In this document: piece by piece, positions 16,918-25,756 of the stretch
How the letters are laid out: the number at the start of each line of letters is the position of its first letter
Position numbering within the stretch: the stretch's first letter is position 1
Assembly (NCBI GenBank): GCA_021413825.1
Contig: JAIOPQ010000010.1
Location: forward strand, 1-64,000
Direction: 5' to 3'
From: Spirochaetia bacterium
GTDB taxonomy: Bacteria; Spirochaetota; Leptospiria; Leptospirales; Leptonemataceae
Length of the DNA stretch: 64,000 bases
Made by a program: the position numbers and the translations under genes
Notes under the pieces: model-generated
The model's input: only the letters and a program-made list of their open reading frames with translations
The model's database searches: none
Told to the model about the DNA's origin: nothing

Positions 16918-18576
16918 TCAGCCCTTTACAGCTTGTTCAAGACTTCGCAGAGCTGATTCGTCGGCCGGGGTTGGCCCCTTGAAGCGCCTCCGAGAATAGG
17001 CAAACCAGTAGATTCCGAGTAGAATCGTAAGTCCAAGCATGGACCAGAATACCAATTCATTGGGCGGAAGAACAAACACGACCGTAATCAAAGCAACCCA
17101 GAGAATCGCAACGATATTGATGACGGGTCCGAACTTCTTCATGGTCCATGGTGCTGTTGTAGGTGTTGTAAACTCACCGTTAGCGTTCATTTTGTTTCTT
17201 AGATTCAAGAAGATTGGGATTACGTACGCAATATACAATGCAATCGTGCTGATTGATGTTACTACAAAATAGGCGGCAGCATACAGACAAATCAGAATTG
17301 CAAGAATGCTTGTGATCAGAATCGACCAGACCGGCGTGCGATATTTGGAGTGGATCATTTTGATGCGTGCGCTTCCTGGCATTCCATCGTCGCGCGCGAA
17401 TGCATACCACATTCTTCCCATCGACGTAATCGAAGCCAGTCCGCAGAGCCACATAGCCCCACCTATAATTACAGCGATCAGGTTTGCAAAGAACGGAGAA
17501 AGATTTCCATATACGATGAATAGAACAGGATACGCATCATTTGCTGTAGCCGCCACGTCACCATTTGGAATGCACCAGGTTAAGACCAAAAGCATTATGT
17601 ATCCAACGACCATTGAAATTCCAACTGAAAGGAAAACACCCCATGCCGAATTGAGGCGAGCCATCACAGTCTCTTCTGCAACGTGCGCCGATGCATCGTA
17701 TCCGGTATACGTCCATTGCGCTTGGAGCATCGCAAGTAAGAACACGAGGAGGAATGGTCCTCCATGATACAGTTCCTTTAGGCCTGGGATCATAAACAGC
17801 GGAGAAGCAATTTTGAAATCGCCAATTACAAGCGCGGGCGCAGTATTTCCCGGCGAAAATTCTGCCGAGGACGCGTCCAGCGGATTGACCACAGTTCCAG
17901 CCTGCATCAGAAAGGATCCAGGATTGTGATGTTGGCCAAAAATAGTGAGCAGCAAAGCAATCAGAGCTACCCCGCCGATATGCCACCAAACGCTGAAATC
18001 GTTTAATCGCGCAGTCAATTTGATTCCAAAGATATTGATTACCACCTGGGGAATCATGATGAGTATCATCACAAAAATCTGAAAGTACCAATTCGTCAGT
18101 GATCCAAACACAGGAATCTGTGCGTCTGCTGCGATTCCGAATATTCGGGTTATCGCACCAATAATATAGATTGAGGCGGCCACATTGATTCCGGCCGTCA
18201 CTGTGACCTGGCCAAGCATATTAAACCACGCTGTGATCCAGGCCCAACCCTTGCCGCCAAGTTTGTACGCCCAGAAATACAGGCCACCGGCGGTCGGATA
18301 CATTGACGCGAGCTCAGCCATGCTGGCCGCAACGCAAAGTGTGAATAAACTTACTATAGGCCATCCAACCGTATTGATGATTGGCCCGGCGAATTTCAGT
18401 CCGTAGCCGTAAAGCAGTACGGCGCCTGTTAGGATTGATATGATTGAGAAGCTGATTGCGAAATTGGAGAACCCTCCCATTTCGCGCAACAGCTGCTGCG
18501 CGTAACCCAGCTTGTGCAGGTCGTGACTGTCGCTCTGGATTAGCTGTTCGCGAGTTTGCGATTTATCTTTTGCCAT
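16918..18576 (-). CDS. APC-family amino acid permease
   Basis: This 552-residue membrane protein has 12-13 predicted helices. The first helix carries GGFSNFAISFSIISILTGAV, matching the amino acid/choline transporter branch of the APC superfamily. CVAASMAELASMYPTAGGLYFW and, later, VAEETVMARLNSAWGVFLSV are also typical. I chose the ATG at 18576 (MAKDKSQ...), with AAGG just upstream. The longer frame adds 110 arginine-rich residues unlike any transporter N terminus and is probably not translated. The substrate is unknown; choline, GABA and other amino acids are all carried by relatives. Confidence 0.88.
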   Translation of the reverse strand: MAKDKSQTREQLIQSDSHDLHKLGYAQQLLREMGGFSNFAISFSIISILTGAVLLYGYGLKFAGPIINTVGWPIVSLFTLCVAASMAELASMYPTAGGLYFWAYKLGGKGWAWITAWFNMLGQVTVTAGINVAASIYIIGAITRIFGIAADAQIPVFGSLTNWYFQIFVMILIMIPQVVINIFGIKLTARLNDFSVWWHIGGVALIALLLTIFGQHHNPGSFLMQAGTVVNPLDASSAEFSPGNTAPALVIGDFKIASPLFMIPGLKELYHGGPFLLVFLLAMLQAQWTYTGYDASAHVAEETVMARLNSAWGVFLSVGISMVVGYIMLLVLTWCIPNGDVAATANDAYPVLFIVYGNLSPFFANLIAVIIGGAMWLCGLASITSMGRMWYAFARDDGMPGSARIKMIHSKYRTPVWSILITSILAILICLYAAAYFVVTSISTIALYIAYVIPIFLNLRNKMNANGEFTTPTTAPWTMKKFGPVINIVAILWVALITVVFVLPPNELVFWSMLGLTILLGIYWFAYSRRRFKGPTPADESALRSLEQAVKG

Positions 18577-18847
18577 GCGCCTTGTTGGACTCGGCGCTAT
18601 GTTCGCGCGAGTAAAAAAGGAATCCTGGCGGTTGAGAGCATCTATTATTTGACCGACTAACGTTCCTTCGCACTTCTCGGGTCCTACCTGCGATAGGCGA
18701 TCAGATTGGCCCCAGGCCGATGCATAATGCCCCTTGCGCAAGCAATTATAATGCAAACTACCTAATTCCTGGTTAAAGCGTTTAACGGTAAGCTGACATG
18801 AAAAATCCCCATTGACAGTCCTTCGAGTGGTGTGGGAGCTCCCTCTC

Positions 18848-19948
18848 ATGGTCCGCCGCAAGATCCGCCTTCTGCTTCTCGCCGGATCCCTGCTTACCCT
18901 GGGCACTAATTGTAGAGTCTCGTCTGACTGTCTGGCCCTGGACTCATTTTGCAGTACTGCCCTGCTGGCGGTTGCCTACAATCGGCCATCTGCCTTTGCT
19001 TATGTTTCAAATTCTACGGTGAATACAGTTTCCACGTATGCGATCAATGATTCGGGTCAATTGAGCGCGATTGGAACTATTTCAACTGGTTCAAGCCCAA
19101 GGCAGATCGCGATCCACCCAACGAACAGATTCGCTTACGTAGCTAACCTGAATTCGAATAATGTATCTGCCTATGCAATCGATCAAGTCTCCGGCTTGCT
19201 CACCGCAACCGGGACGGTAGCTGCCGCAACTGGCCCGCGCTCCATTGGGATCGAATCAACGGGTCGCTTTGCTTACGTAGTCAACTCGGGCAGCAACGAC
19301 GTGTCGATGTATACGATTGACAAATCAACGGGCGCATTATCGCCTAACGGCACCATGCCCGCCGCTTCTGGCGCATGGGGAATTGCAATTGATCCGTCTG
19401 GTAGATTTGTCTACGTTCCAAACGGCAATGTTGCGAATGTTACCATGTTTTCAATTGATCAGAATACGGGCGTTCTCACTTCAATCGGCACAGTCGCGGC
19501 TGGTACTCAGGCCGGATACGCGGACATAGATGCGAGCGGACGATTTGCTTTTGTTGGAAATAGTACAGCCGCCACTGTCTCTCAGTATTCCATCAACAAC
19601 TCAACCGGGTTGTTGACTGCCAATGGTTCTGTTGTATCTGGTGCCTCCGTCCAAGGAATTTCGGCGGCCCCAAAGTCTAATTTTGTTTATGCGGTTAGTC
19701 AGGGCACAAATACGATCTGGGCTTTTTCAATGGATCAATCCGGATTGCTTTCACCAATAGGAACGACTCCTGCAGAGGCTGGGGCCGTGCGCTTTGCAAT
19801 TCATCCGCTGGGTAACTTTGCATACGTGAGTAATCAAACGGCGGGCAGCGTCATTTCGTACAGGTTGAATCCATCAAGTGGTGCGATCACGACCAATGAC
19901 AGTGTGACCAGTCCGGGCGCATTCTGGGTTGCGATTGCGTACTTCTGA
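18848..19948 (+). CDS. Beta-propeller (YVTN/lactonase-like) lipoprotein
   Basis: The ATG at 18848 (GGGAG nine bases upstream) gives a 366-residue protein with signal peptide KIRLLLLAGSLLTLGTNC. It is followed by about seven repeats of the type GRFAYVVNSGSNDVSMYTID, each ending in STGALSPNGT-like turns. This is the 6-phosphogluconolactonase/YVTN beta-propeller pattern. The processed N terminus has the motif CRVSSDCLALDSFCS, shared in spacing with the second propeller protein at 37840-38976. Such proteins are usually surface or periplasmic scaffolds; no enzyme activity is claimed. Confidence 0.85.
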   Translation: MVRRKIRLLLLAGSLLTLGTNCRVSSDCLALDSFCSTALLAVAYNRPSAFAYVSNSTVNTVSTYAINDSGQLSAIGTISTGSSPRQIAIHPTNRFAYVANLNSNNVSAYAIDQVSGLLTATGTVAAATGPRSIGIESTGRFAYVVNSGSNDVSMYTIDKSTGALSPNGTMPAASGAWGIAIDPSGRFVYVPNGNVANVTMFSIDQNTGVLTSIGTVAAGTQAGYADIDASGRFAFVGNSTAATVSQYSINNSTGLLTANGSVVSGASVQGISAAPKSNFVYAVSQGTNTIWAFSMDQSGLLSPIGTTPAEAGAVRFAIHPLGNFAYVSNQTAGSVISYRLNPSSGAITTNDSVTSPGAFWVAIAYF

Positions 19949-20015
19949 AAGTTGTCGGAGGCACTCCCGTGCTTTTTGCGTACGCGCTTTTAGAGTTTAG
20001 AAAGAAAAAAAGGCC

Positions 20016-20043
20016 AAAAAAAACCCGCACTTGCGTGCGGGTT
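20016..20043 (-). terminator. Intrinsic terminator of the amtB-glnK operon
   Basis: On the minus strand a nine-base-pair stem AACCCGCAC/GTGCGGGTT with a four-base loop (20022-20043) is followed by a run of eight U residues (A-run 20016-20023 on the plus strand). It lies 17 bases past the glnK stop codon, in the position expected for the operon's terminator. The propeller gene at 18848-19948 converges on it from the other side. Confidence 0.85.
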
Positions 20044-20059
20044 CAGTGGGGGATGCGAG

Positions 20060-20401
20060 TTAACCTACTGCTTCTTTCCCACGTTCGCCTGTGCGAATGC
20101 GGATTACTTCTTTGAGGTCAGTTACAAAGATCTTGCCATCGCCAATCTTGCCAGTGCGAGCACCTTCGATGACCGCTTTGATAGTTGGCTCTACATAATC
20201 TTCGTTCACTGCGATTTCGAATACTACCTTGCGGAGCAAATTCACTTGATGTACTGCGCCACGATAGTTTTCGTCGTAGCCTTTTTGCTGACCACAACCC
20301 ATAGCGTTGAGGACAGTCATTTTGGAAACCCCTGCTTTAAACAGGGCTGTTTTTACATCTTCAACTTTATGAGGTTGAACCATTGCTGTAATTAATTTCA
20401 T
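20060..20401 (-). CDS. glnK: PII signal-transduction protein (GlnK-type)
   Basis: This 113-residue trimeric PII protein senses 2-oxoglutarate and ATP/ADP and gates the AmtB channel. It starts [20 protein letters not shown], has the T-loop [14 protein letters not shown], then [16 protein letters not shown], which carries the B-loop (TGxxGDGKIFV), and [11 protein letters not shown] at its end. The tyrosine at position 51 that GlnD uridylylates is replaced by histidine, and position 49 is alanine rather than serine, so the usual covalent switches look absent. It follows amtB by 15 bases. Confidence 0.95.
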   Translation of the reverse strand: MKLITAMVQPHKVEDVKTALFKAGVSKMTVLNAMGCGQQKGYDENYRGAVHQVNLLRKVVFEIAVNEDYVEPTIKAVIEGARTGKIGDGKIFVTDLKEVIRIRTGERGKEAVG

Positions 20402-20416
20402 AGTTATTCTCCTATT

Positions 20417-21889
20417 TCAATCATTGAACAGCTGGAAGCCGCGATAGCCTTCTTCACCATGTTCACTGATGTCGAGACCAACGAGTTCAACTTCTTCAGA
20501 TGCACGAAGTCCAATCGTAAATTTGATCAGGTAGGCAATTACAACCGTTGCAACAACGCTCAAGATGAGGGTTATGCCGATTGCTTTTACTTGCTCAATC
20601 CAGAGAGTTCCGTGCGCCATGATGTCCTTAAGGTTAAGGTCAAGATTCGCGTTAACGGTATTGGTTGCGAGGAATCCAGTCATAAGGGCCCCTAGAGTTC
20701 CACCAACAGCGTGCACACCAAATGTGTCGAGTGCATCGTCATAGCCCAGCCAGCCTTTGAGTTTATAGACTGCAAAGAATGGAATTGATCCAGCCAGAAG
20801 ACCAATGATCATTGCACCATTCGCGTTTACAAAACCGCAAGCAGGAGTGATCACAACTAGACCGGCAACAGCACCGGAACAAAAGCCAAGAACGGTTGGT
20901 TTTCTCTTGAGGATATACTCAAGCATAGCCCAAACAAAACTTCCAACAGCAGTTGCAAGGGTTGTAGTCATGAATGCATTTGAAGAAACACCATCGGCAG
21001 CAACAGCACTACCAGCGTTAAATCCATACCAACCTACCCAGAGCATGCCAGTTCCAACCATAGTCAGAGTCAGGTTATGTGGGTCCATTGCACGCGCACC
21101 GAATCCAATGCGTTTGCCAAGGATGATACACAACACAAGAGCTGACCAACCAGAAGACATGTGAACTACAGTTCCGCCAGCAAAGTCAATTGCTTTGATT
21201 GTAGCTGTAGCATTCCAGACACCATTCATGAAGCCAGTTGCGCCCCATACCATGTGTGCCAGAGGGAAATAAACAGCGAACATCCAGAGAGTTACGAAAA
21301 CCAGGATGGCCGAGAATTTCATTCTCTCAGCAATTGCGCCAATGATCAGAGCTGGTGTAATGATTGCGAACATCAGCTGGTACATTGAGAATACGTTATG
21401 GGAAACCCAGGCAGCGTATGAGGAGTTAGGAACAGAATCTACGCCTTTAAGAAACGCGTATTTCATTGTGCCAAAGAATGGACCACCATCTTCTGCAAAG
21501 ATTAAGCTATATCCAACAGCCCACCAGAGAATAGCCACGAGGCCGGCAATCCCAAGGCACTGTGCCATTACAGAGAGTATGTTTTTTGCCCTGGTTAAAC
21601 CGCCGTAGAAGAGTGCCAGTCCGGGCAGGGTCATGAAGAGTACGAGAGCCGCACATACCATCATCCAGCCATTGTGGCCTGGTCCGGCTACGGCAACTTT
21701 GGACGTCCATTTAACGTCACCAGCCGCGCCCGGGGCAACGTTGTTCATGTATGCTTCCAAATCCGCTACTCTCTGATCTACTGTGGGGCCGGCCGGAGCG
21801 GGAGCAGGTGTCTCCGCGTACAGTGCAGCACCAAATAGCAGAAAGCCCAGCAGCAGGAAAAAAGACCATTTCTTGAAATCCGATTTCAT
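20417..21889 (-). CDS. amt: Ammonium transporter Amt
   Basis: This 490-residue Amt/Mep/Rh-family channel is preceded by a cleavable signal (FFLLLGFLLFGAALYAETPA) and a proline-rich stretch before the first helix. It moves ammonium across the cytoplasmic membrane and is inhibited by PII binding. Conserved pieces include ALVLFMTLPGLALFYGGLTR, FPLAHMVWG (first pore histidine), GGTVVHMSSGWSALV, and DTFGVHAVGGTLGALMTG (second pore histidine). The cytoplasmic tail ends in SEHGEEGYRGF, typical of Amt proteins. A sigma-54-type promoter lies upstream and glnK directly downstream. Confidence 0.96.
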   Translation of the reverse strand: MKSDFKKWSFFLLLGFLLFGAALYAETPAPAPAGPTVDQRVADLEAYMNNVAPGAAGDVKWTSKVAVAGPGHNGWMMVCAALVLFMTLPGLALFYGGLTRAKNILSVMAQCLGIAGLVAILWWAVGYSLIFAEDGGPFFGTMKYAFLKGVDSVPNSSYAAWVSHNVFSMYQLMFAIITPALIIGAIAERMKFSAILVFVTLWMFAVYFPLAHMVWGATGFMNGVWNATATIKAIDFAGGTVVHMSSGWSALVLCIILGKRIGFGARAMDPHNLTLTMVGTGMLWVGWYGFNAGSAVAADGVSSNAFMTTTLATAVGSFVWAMLEYILKRKPTVLGFCSGAVAGLVVITPACGFVNANGAMIIGLLAGSIPFFAVYKLKGWLGYDDALDTFGVHAVGGTLGALMTGFLATNTVNANLDLNLKDIMAHGTLWIEQVKAIGITLILSVVATVVIAYLIKFTIGLRASEEVELVGLDISEHGEEGYRGFQLFND

Positions 21890-21922
21890 CGAATCCTCCT
21901 GAGTGATTGCTGCTGGATGCTA

Positions 21923-21938
21923 TGCAAAGAGGATACCA
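21923..21938 (-). promoter_or_regulatory. Sigma-54 (-24/-12) promoter of amt-glnK
   Basis: Read on the minus strand, TGGTATCCTCTTTGCA matches the sigma-54 consensus TGGCAC-N5-TTGC at the invariant GG and GC dinucleotides, which are spaced by exactly ten bases. The expected start site falls near 21912, 20-odd bases upstream of the amt ATG (21889), and leaves an AGGAGG ribosome site in between. Sigma-54 control of ammonium uptake genes is common in bacteria. A binding site for an enhancer-binding activator was not identified. Confidence 0.7.
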
Positions 21939-22021
21939 GGTCAGGAAATATACCGCATTTGCTGAATACTTCTATTCTTGCTGCGATTTAGTGCATATTG
22001 CGGGTCGAGTGTCGGGCGAAG

Positions 22022-23107
22022 TTAGCCCTGATTGTGCGCTGTATGCCTAATAAATAAGCGATCCGTGTCAATCGCTTGGATTGACCTCAGGAAAATATCA
22101 AAGGTCTTCCGATTTTCAAAGTCCATAGCGCGGATGCGCTGGCTCTGGATCACAGAATCGCGCAGAGGTTGGTTTTTCCACAGTTCAACGATCATTTCCG
22201 CTATTGCTGCGAATTCCTTATGCTCAAAGGTTACGCCGCTATCTCCCAGGGTTTCCGGGATAACAGAGGTCTTGTGCGCCAGGATAGGTAGCCCAAAGTG
22301 CATGCTTTCAATCAACGGCACAAAGAATCCTTCATGCTCGCTCATGGACAAAAATACATCGGCGGACAGGTAGGACTCAATCACCTGCTCGTCTGTAACC
22401 ATTCCTGTGAACTCCACATCGGTTAAATCTAGCTCACGCATCCAGTTCCCAAGCTCAGCTGTATAGCCGCGCATTTCAGGATGAAACGATCCAACCAGGA
22501 GCAAGCGCGCACGCGGCTCAATTCTCTTTAAGAAATAGAATGCCTTTAGTAGATCTTGATGCCTCTTGTTCGGGAATACTCGCCCTACAAATAAGACAGT
22601 AAGTCTATCATGCTTTGCCCCACCTGAATGTCCCTGCCAGAGAGGCTGCAATGCAACCGGCAGAACCTGCACATCGCCAAATCCCATTGCATGTAAATCC
22701 TGGGCATTATAGAGACTGTCCGCCAGTACAGCGTCGAAAGCATCTTTCAAAGGAACGAGCGATTCGCGCGCATGCCGCAATCGATCAGCAAACGCCCTGT
22801 TATATGGGAGGACGTATTCTGGTGGAGTAACGTTGTGATAGAGCAGGATTTTCTTGCATGGAAGGCCCTGCAATCGCGCCAAAAAGCCGGTGTCGATTGA
22901 ATGATGATACACTAGAATTGTATCGCGCGTGGCTCTAAATTTGCTGGCATGCCTCACTCGGACTGCGTCGCGATCGGGGAATTGTTCTGCGAAAATTTCG
23001 GATTCTATTCCGAGGCTCTGAATGAATTTTTGAAGCAGTAAGGCCTCGTTTGAAATTGCATCTCCTGTCGCAAAGCCTGCGCAGAACTGATGGATTGCAC
23101 CCCGCAA
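22022..23107 (-). CDS. Glycosyltransferase family 4-like (GT-B fold)
   Basis: This 361-residue glycosyltransferase has the family's N-terminal opening IHQFCAGFATGDAISNEALL. The C-terminal Rossmann half contains LTVLFVGRVFPNKRHQDLLKAF, then SADVFLSMSEHEGFFVPLIE, the EX7E-type nucleotide-sugar site. The acceptor and sugar cannot be inferred; envelope polysaccharide or lipid glycosylation is plausible. The start is a TTG immediately after the upstream lipoprotein's stop codon. It has no clear ribosome site, but the N-terminal alignment supports it, and the two genes are likely co-transcribed. Confidence 0.85.
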   Translation of the reverse strand: MRGAIHQFCAGFATGDAISNEALLLQKFIQSLGIESEIFAEQFPDRDAVRVRHASKFRATRDTILVYHHSIDTGFLARLQGLPCKKILLYHNVTPPEYVLPYNRAFADRLRHARESLVPLKDAFDAVLADSLYNAQDLHAMGFGDVQVLPVALQPLWQGHSGGAKHDRLTVLFVGRVFPNKRHQDLLKAFYFLKRIEPRARLLLVGSFHPEMRGYTAELGNWMRELDLTDVEFTGMVTDEQVIESYLSADVFLSMSEHEGFFVPLIESMHFGLPILAHKTSVIPETLGDSGVTFEHKEFAAIAEMIVELWKNQPLRDSVIQSQRIRAMDFENRKTFDIFLRSIQAIDTDRLFIRHTAHNQG

Positions 23108-23108
23108 A

Positions 23109-23549
23109 TCAATAACCGGATTCGCTGCGAATCTTCATGCAGGCCGGATTGCTTTTATGCACCGAGCGACGAGCTTCGCAATCGCTTGCCTGCTGCACAG
23201 CGTCGGAACATTCATGATACGCTTTATAGAGGTCATGACGATCGAGAGCCTGCCCGGCGGATGGATCCGTGCTGAGTTTGCCTATCAGTTGGTACTGTCC
23301 TTTGCGACAAAACTCGCGCGACATGCGATTTACTACCATGTCGCGGCGTTCGGGCGAGGCTTTCATTTTTGCTTTTACTTCTTCTTTCATGCAATCGACC
23401 ATAGCATTGCAGAAGCCGTCCGCATCCTTCTGATAGGCCTGAATGATTTCCGGCGTTACCGGGTCGCTTTTCTGGCAGTTTGCAAGGAAGAGGGCAGAAA
23501 AAATAACAAGTAATATTACAAGGAGTTGCGTGGTGCAGTTAGTCCGCAT
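23109..23549 (-). CDS. Cysteine-rich small lipoprotein
   Basis: This 146-residue protein has a signal peptide (LLVILLVIFSALFLANC) with lipobox LANC. The mature part is helical and contains at least six further cysteines in spacing pairs (FCNAMVDCMKE, HECSDAVQQASDCE and ACMKIR), suggesting disulfides outside the cytoplasm. No domain is recognised. It is upstream of the glycosyltransferase with a one-base gap. Confidence 0.7.
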   Translation of the reverse strand: MRTNCTTQLLVILLVIFSALFLANCQKSDPVTPEIIQAYQKDADGFCNAMVDCMKEEVKAKMKASPERRDMVVNRMSREFCRKGQYQLIGKLSTDPSAGQALDRHDLYKAYHECSDAVQQASDCEARRSVHKSNPACMKIRSESGY

Positions 23550-23592
23550 TCATCGTAATTGTCTGACAAACACCCCATTGCAAGCAGGTTTT

Positions 23593-24012
23593 ATGGACGA
23601 GATTTACATACCCCCAGGCGGTCCACCGCAGTCACCACCGCCTTCGCGCGAAATTCTAACAACCCTTGGTGAACCCTATATTCGCAGTCTCCTTGAGGCT
23701 CACTACGAGGAGCTGGGACAGAGCTCAATTGCATCCATGTTCCCTCCTGATTTGAAGGAGGCGGCCAATCGCTCGGCCGATTTCTTTATTCAACTCCTGG
23801 GTGGGCAGCCCTATTTTTCGCAGAAGTACGGGCCGCCACGGATGCGCGCCCGTCATATGCCGTTTCAGATTACCGACGAGGCGCGCCAGGTCTGGCTGGG
23901 ATGTTTTGGTCGAGCCCTCGACAAAATGGAATTCCCGGCACAGTTTCGCCCCGAGTTCGAACGATTCCTGACTGATTTTTCTGCATGGATGGTAAACCGC
24001 AAATCGGGCTAG
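23593..24012 (+). CDS. Truncated haemoglobin (group II/III-like)
   Basis: This 139-residue globin has the segment FFIQLLGGQPYFSQKYGPPRM followed by RARHMPFQITDEARQVWLGC, where the histidine is the proximal haem ligand and the tryptophan matches the family's G8 position. Group II truncated globins bind oxygen and handle nitric oxide. The N-terminal extension (DEIYIPPGGPPQSPPPSRE) is proline-rich. The ATG at 23593 is preceded by AGG; longer frames run into the divergent lipoprotein gene. No obvious operon partner lies nearby. Confidence 0.8.
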   Translation: MDEIYIPPGGPPQSPPPSREILTTLGEPYIRSLLEAHYEELGQSSIASMFPPDLKEAANRSADFFIQLLGGQPYFSQKYGPPRMRARHMPFQITDEARQVWLGCFGRALDKMEFPAQFRPEFERFLTDFSAWMVNRKSG

Positions 24013-24056
24013 CCCGGAACAAGGGGAAGCGAATCATTCTGTAGGAGAGGATTCTA

Positions 24057-24143
24057 ATGCCCGTGAAGTTAGTCGCGTATAGTCTCGGCGACAAGCGCTA
24101 CGTCGAGGGCTGGGTTTCGGGAATCGGGATTTCCCCGACTTGA
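24057..24143 (+). CDS. Possible small ORF or 5' gene remnant (28 residues)
   Basis: An ATG with an excellent ribosome site (AGGAG, nine bases upstream) opens a 28-codon frame beginning MPVKLVAYSLGDKRYVEGW and ending SGIGISPT. Its end overlaps the 3' end of the opposing lipoprotein gene (24098-24562). It may be a genuine small protein, a truncated relic of a larger gene, or chance. There is no further evidence for it. Confidence 0.25.
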   Translation: MPVKLVAYSLGDKRYVEGWVSGIGISPT

Positions 24144-24562
24144 GAACATGCAAAGGTATCGAATCGCTTTCCATCAGGAAAATTGATAATCAGAATTCGC
24201 GTCACCGTTTCATTGGCGCTCAGGTTGGATTTCTTGTCCGTGACCGCTACGTTAATAGCCTTGTCCATATCGACGATGTATACACCCCATTTGCGCTTGC
24301 CTGAAGCAAGGTAACATCCTGAAAAATCAAACGTTTGTTTTGCCGACGTCTTGTTAGCAATTTTGAGATAAACTCGGTACATACCGTATCCCTCTTTGGG
24401 GTAGTATGTAACGTTGTGTCCGAGGTGACTGGCTACTTTGTAGATGGAGGTCATTGTAAGAGCCCAGGTATCGTTTCCAATCGGAGGTTGCTCAGGTACA
24501 ATCAGCGTTTTGCAGCCGGTCGACAAGAGCAATGCAAAGATAGCGGTTGCGATACGTCGCAT
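24098..24562 (-). CDS. Small lipoprotein of unknown function
   Basis: This 154-residue protein has lipobox LSTGC after a short signal (IATAIFALLLSTGC). The mature part looks like a beta-sandwich: YRVYLKIANKTSAKQTFDFS is followed by CYLASGKRKWGVYIVDM, NLSANETVTRILIINFP and a final proline-rich IPETQPST. The strand pattern resembles DUF4352-like immunoglobulin-type extracellular domains, but I make no firm assignment. The ATG is at 24562, upstream of an ordinary gap of about 110 bases that contains nothing recognised. Confidence 0.65.
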   Translation of the reverse strand: MRRIATAIFALLLSTGCKTLIVPEQPPIGNDTWALTMTSIYKVASHLGHNVTYYPKEGYGMYRVYLKIANKTSAKQTFDFSGCYLASGKRKWGVYIVDMDKAINVAVTDKKSNLSANETVTRILIINFPDGKRFDTFACSQVGEIPIPETQPST

Positions 24563-24675
24563 AGCTGAAAAGCGTCTTATTGAACACGCAGGTCAACCAA
24601 ATTAATATTGCGAGTTGTTACCGACCGGCGCTCCCGCTCTCACTTGTTCCCTGCTTCCTGCGAAGTTAGATCATT

Positions 24676-25674
24676 TCAGATTTTCTGCGCTGCGTCGGAT
24701 TCATAGAATCGTCTGAGTCTATCACTGACGTAGCTGCGGAGCGATCCGTTTGAAACCGAGGCCTGAACGCCAGGAATAGCTGCCTGGGTAATTGAATCCA
24801 CGACGGCACTGCGGTCGAAACCGGAGTTTGCGAGAGCGGCTTGAATCTCAAGCGATCCATAATGCTCAAGGAATGCCTGGCTTGCAGTTCGTAACAGGCG
24901 ACCGAACAGATCTGTTTTCTTGAAATGTTCCCAGCTTGCATTTGTGGCATTTTTCACCTGATCGTTTTGCAGTTGCTTTACGTCGTTCGAGAATCGCGAA
25001 AGAGGCCGCCCTGAGAAATCGTCCCAGAATCCATCTGCGAGTTCGCGGATCATCTTTTCGTCCATTTCCGCCGTGAGAACAGTTTCCGCATAACGGCTGA
25101 CATTTTCCATGTTCTTGTTAATAAAATCGCGCAGGGCCTTGCTTACATTTTCATCGAGCCCTGGCAGTGTCTGATTTACCAGGTTCTGTCCAAATTTCAG
25201 GAGGGATGCAACACCTGGAATATTCTTTGTTAAGGCATTTTCGTCTGACATGAACCTGCGCAGGGAGAAAAACAGAACTTCAGAAATTAGCTTCTTGAAG
25301 AACAGGCTGCGTGCAAAATCGCGCGCAACATCTGATCTGAGTTCGCTTGAGGCTACAAGGACTTCCGTCCATTGCTTCTGAATCTCTGGTGTTGTGATAT
25401 CTGCCAGAGTTTCGTTTCCGGATTTTACCAGATCAATCGACCGCGTGGCCAATAGATCAAAGAACGTTTGCGCATCTGCAGGCACCGGTCGGTTGCGGAC
25501 TTCCTGGATTGCAGCCTCGATTTGTGCGTCCGTTACAACGTCTCTGATCTTGAGCGGGCCAATAAGGGTAAAGACTCTATCAACTTCCGCGCGAACGGAG
25601 CCATGAAGTTGGTCCGGTTCGAAAGCCTGCATTTCAAAGTTAATGTGCGCTTGGAGTAAGGCTTCCCATTTCAT
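24676..25674 (-). CDS. Helical protein of unknown function
   Basis: This 332-residue protein has no signal peptide or membrane helix and looks almost entirely alpha-helical. Segments such as SVRAEVDRVFTLIGPLKIRD and FARSLFFKKLISEVLFFSLR are amphipathic, and the C terminus (SYVSDRLRRFYESDAAQKI) is charged. Hydrophobic stretches around FFKKLISEVLFFSLRRF could bind a membrane or partner. No recognised family. It is a lone gene in its strand block, downstream of the YugP-like protease across a repeat-bearing gap. Confidence 0.6.
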   Translation of the reverse strand: MKWEALLQAHINFEMQAFEPDQLHGSVRAEVDRVFTLIGPLKIRDVVTDAQIEAAIQEVRNRPVPADAQTFFDLLATRSIDLVKSGNETLADITTPEIQKQWTEVLVASSELRSDVARDFARSLFFKKLISEVLFFSLRRFMSDENALTKNIPGVASLLKFGQNLVNQTLPGLDENVSKALRDFINKNMENVSRYAETVLTAEMDEKMIRELADGFWDDFSGRPLSRFSNDVKQLQNDQVKNATNASWEHFKKTDLFGRLLRTASQAFLEHYGSLEIQAALANSGFDRSAVVDSITQAAIPGVQASVSNGSLRSYVSDRLRRFYESDAAQKI

Positions 25675-25756
25675 AGGAGCAAAGACTGATATCGATTCAG
25701 CCTGTCATCAGCATTTCGGCTATATGCATTCCTGTCTTTCCACTCCGGAAAGAATC

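Noticed and set aside
16918..18906. Longer N terminus of the APC permease from 18906
   Set aside because: The extra 110 residues are arginine-rich and unlike transporter N termini; ATG 18576 gives a normal protein.
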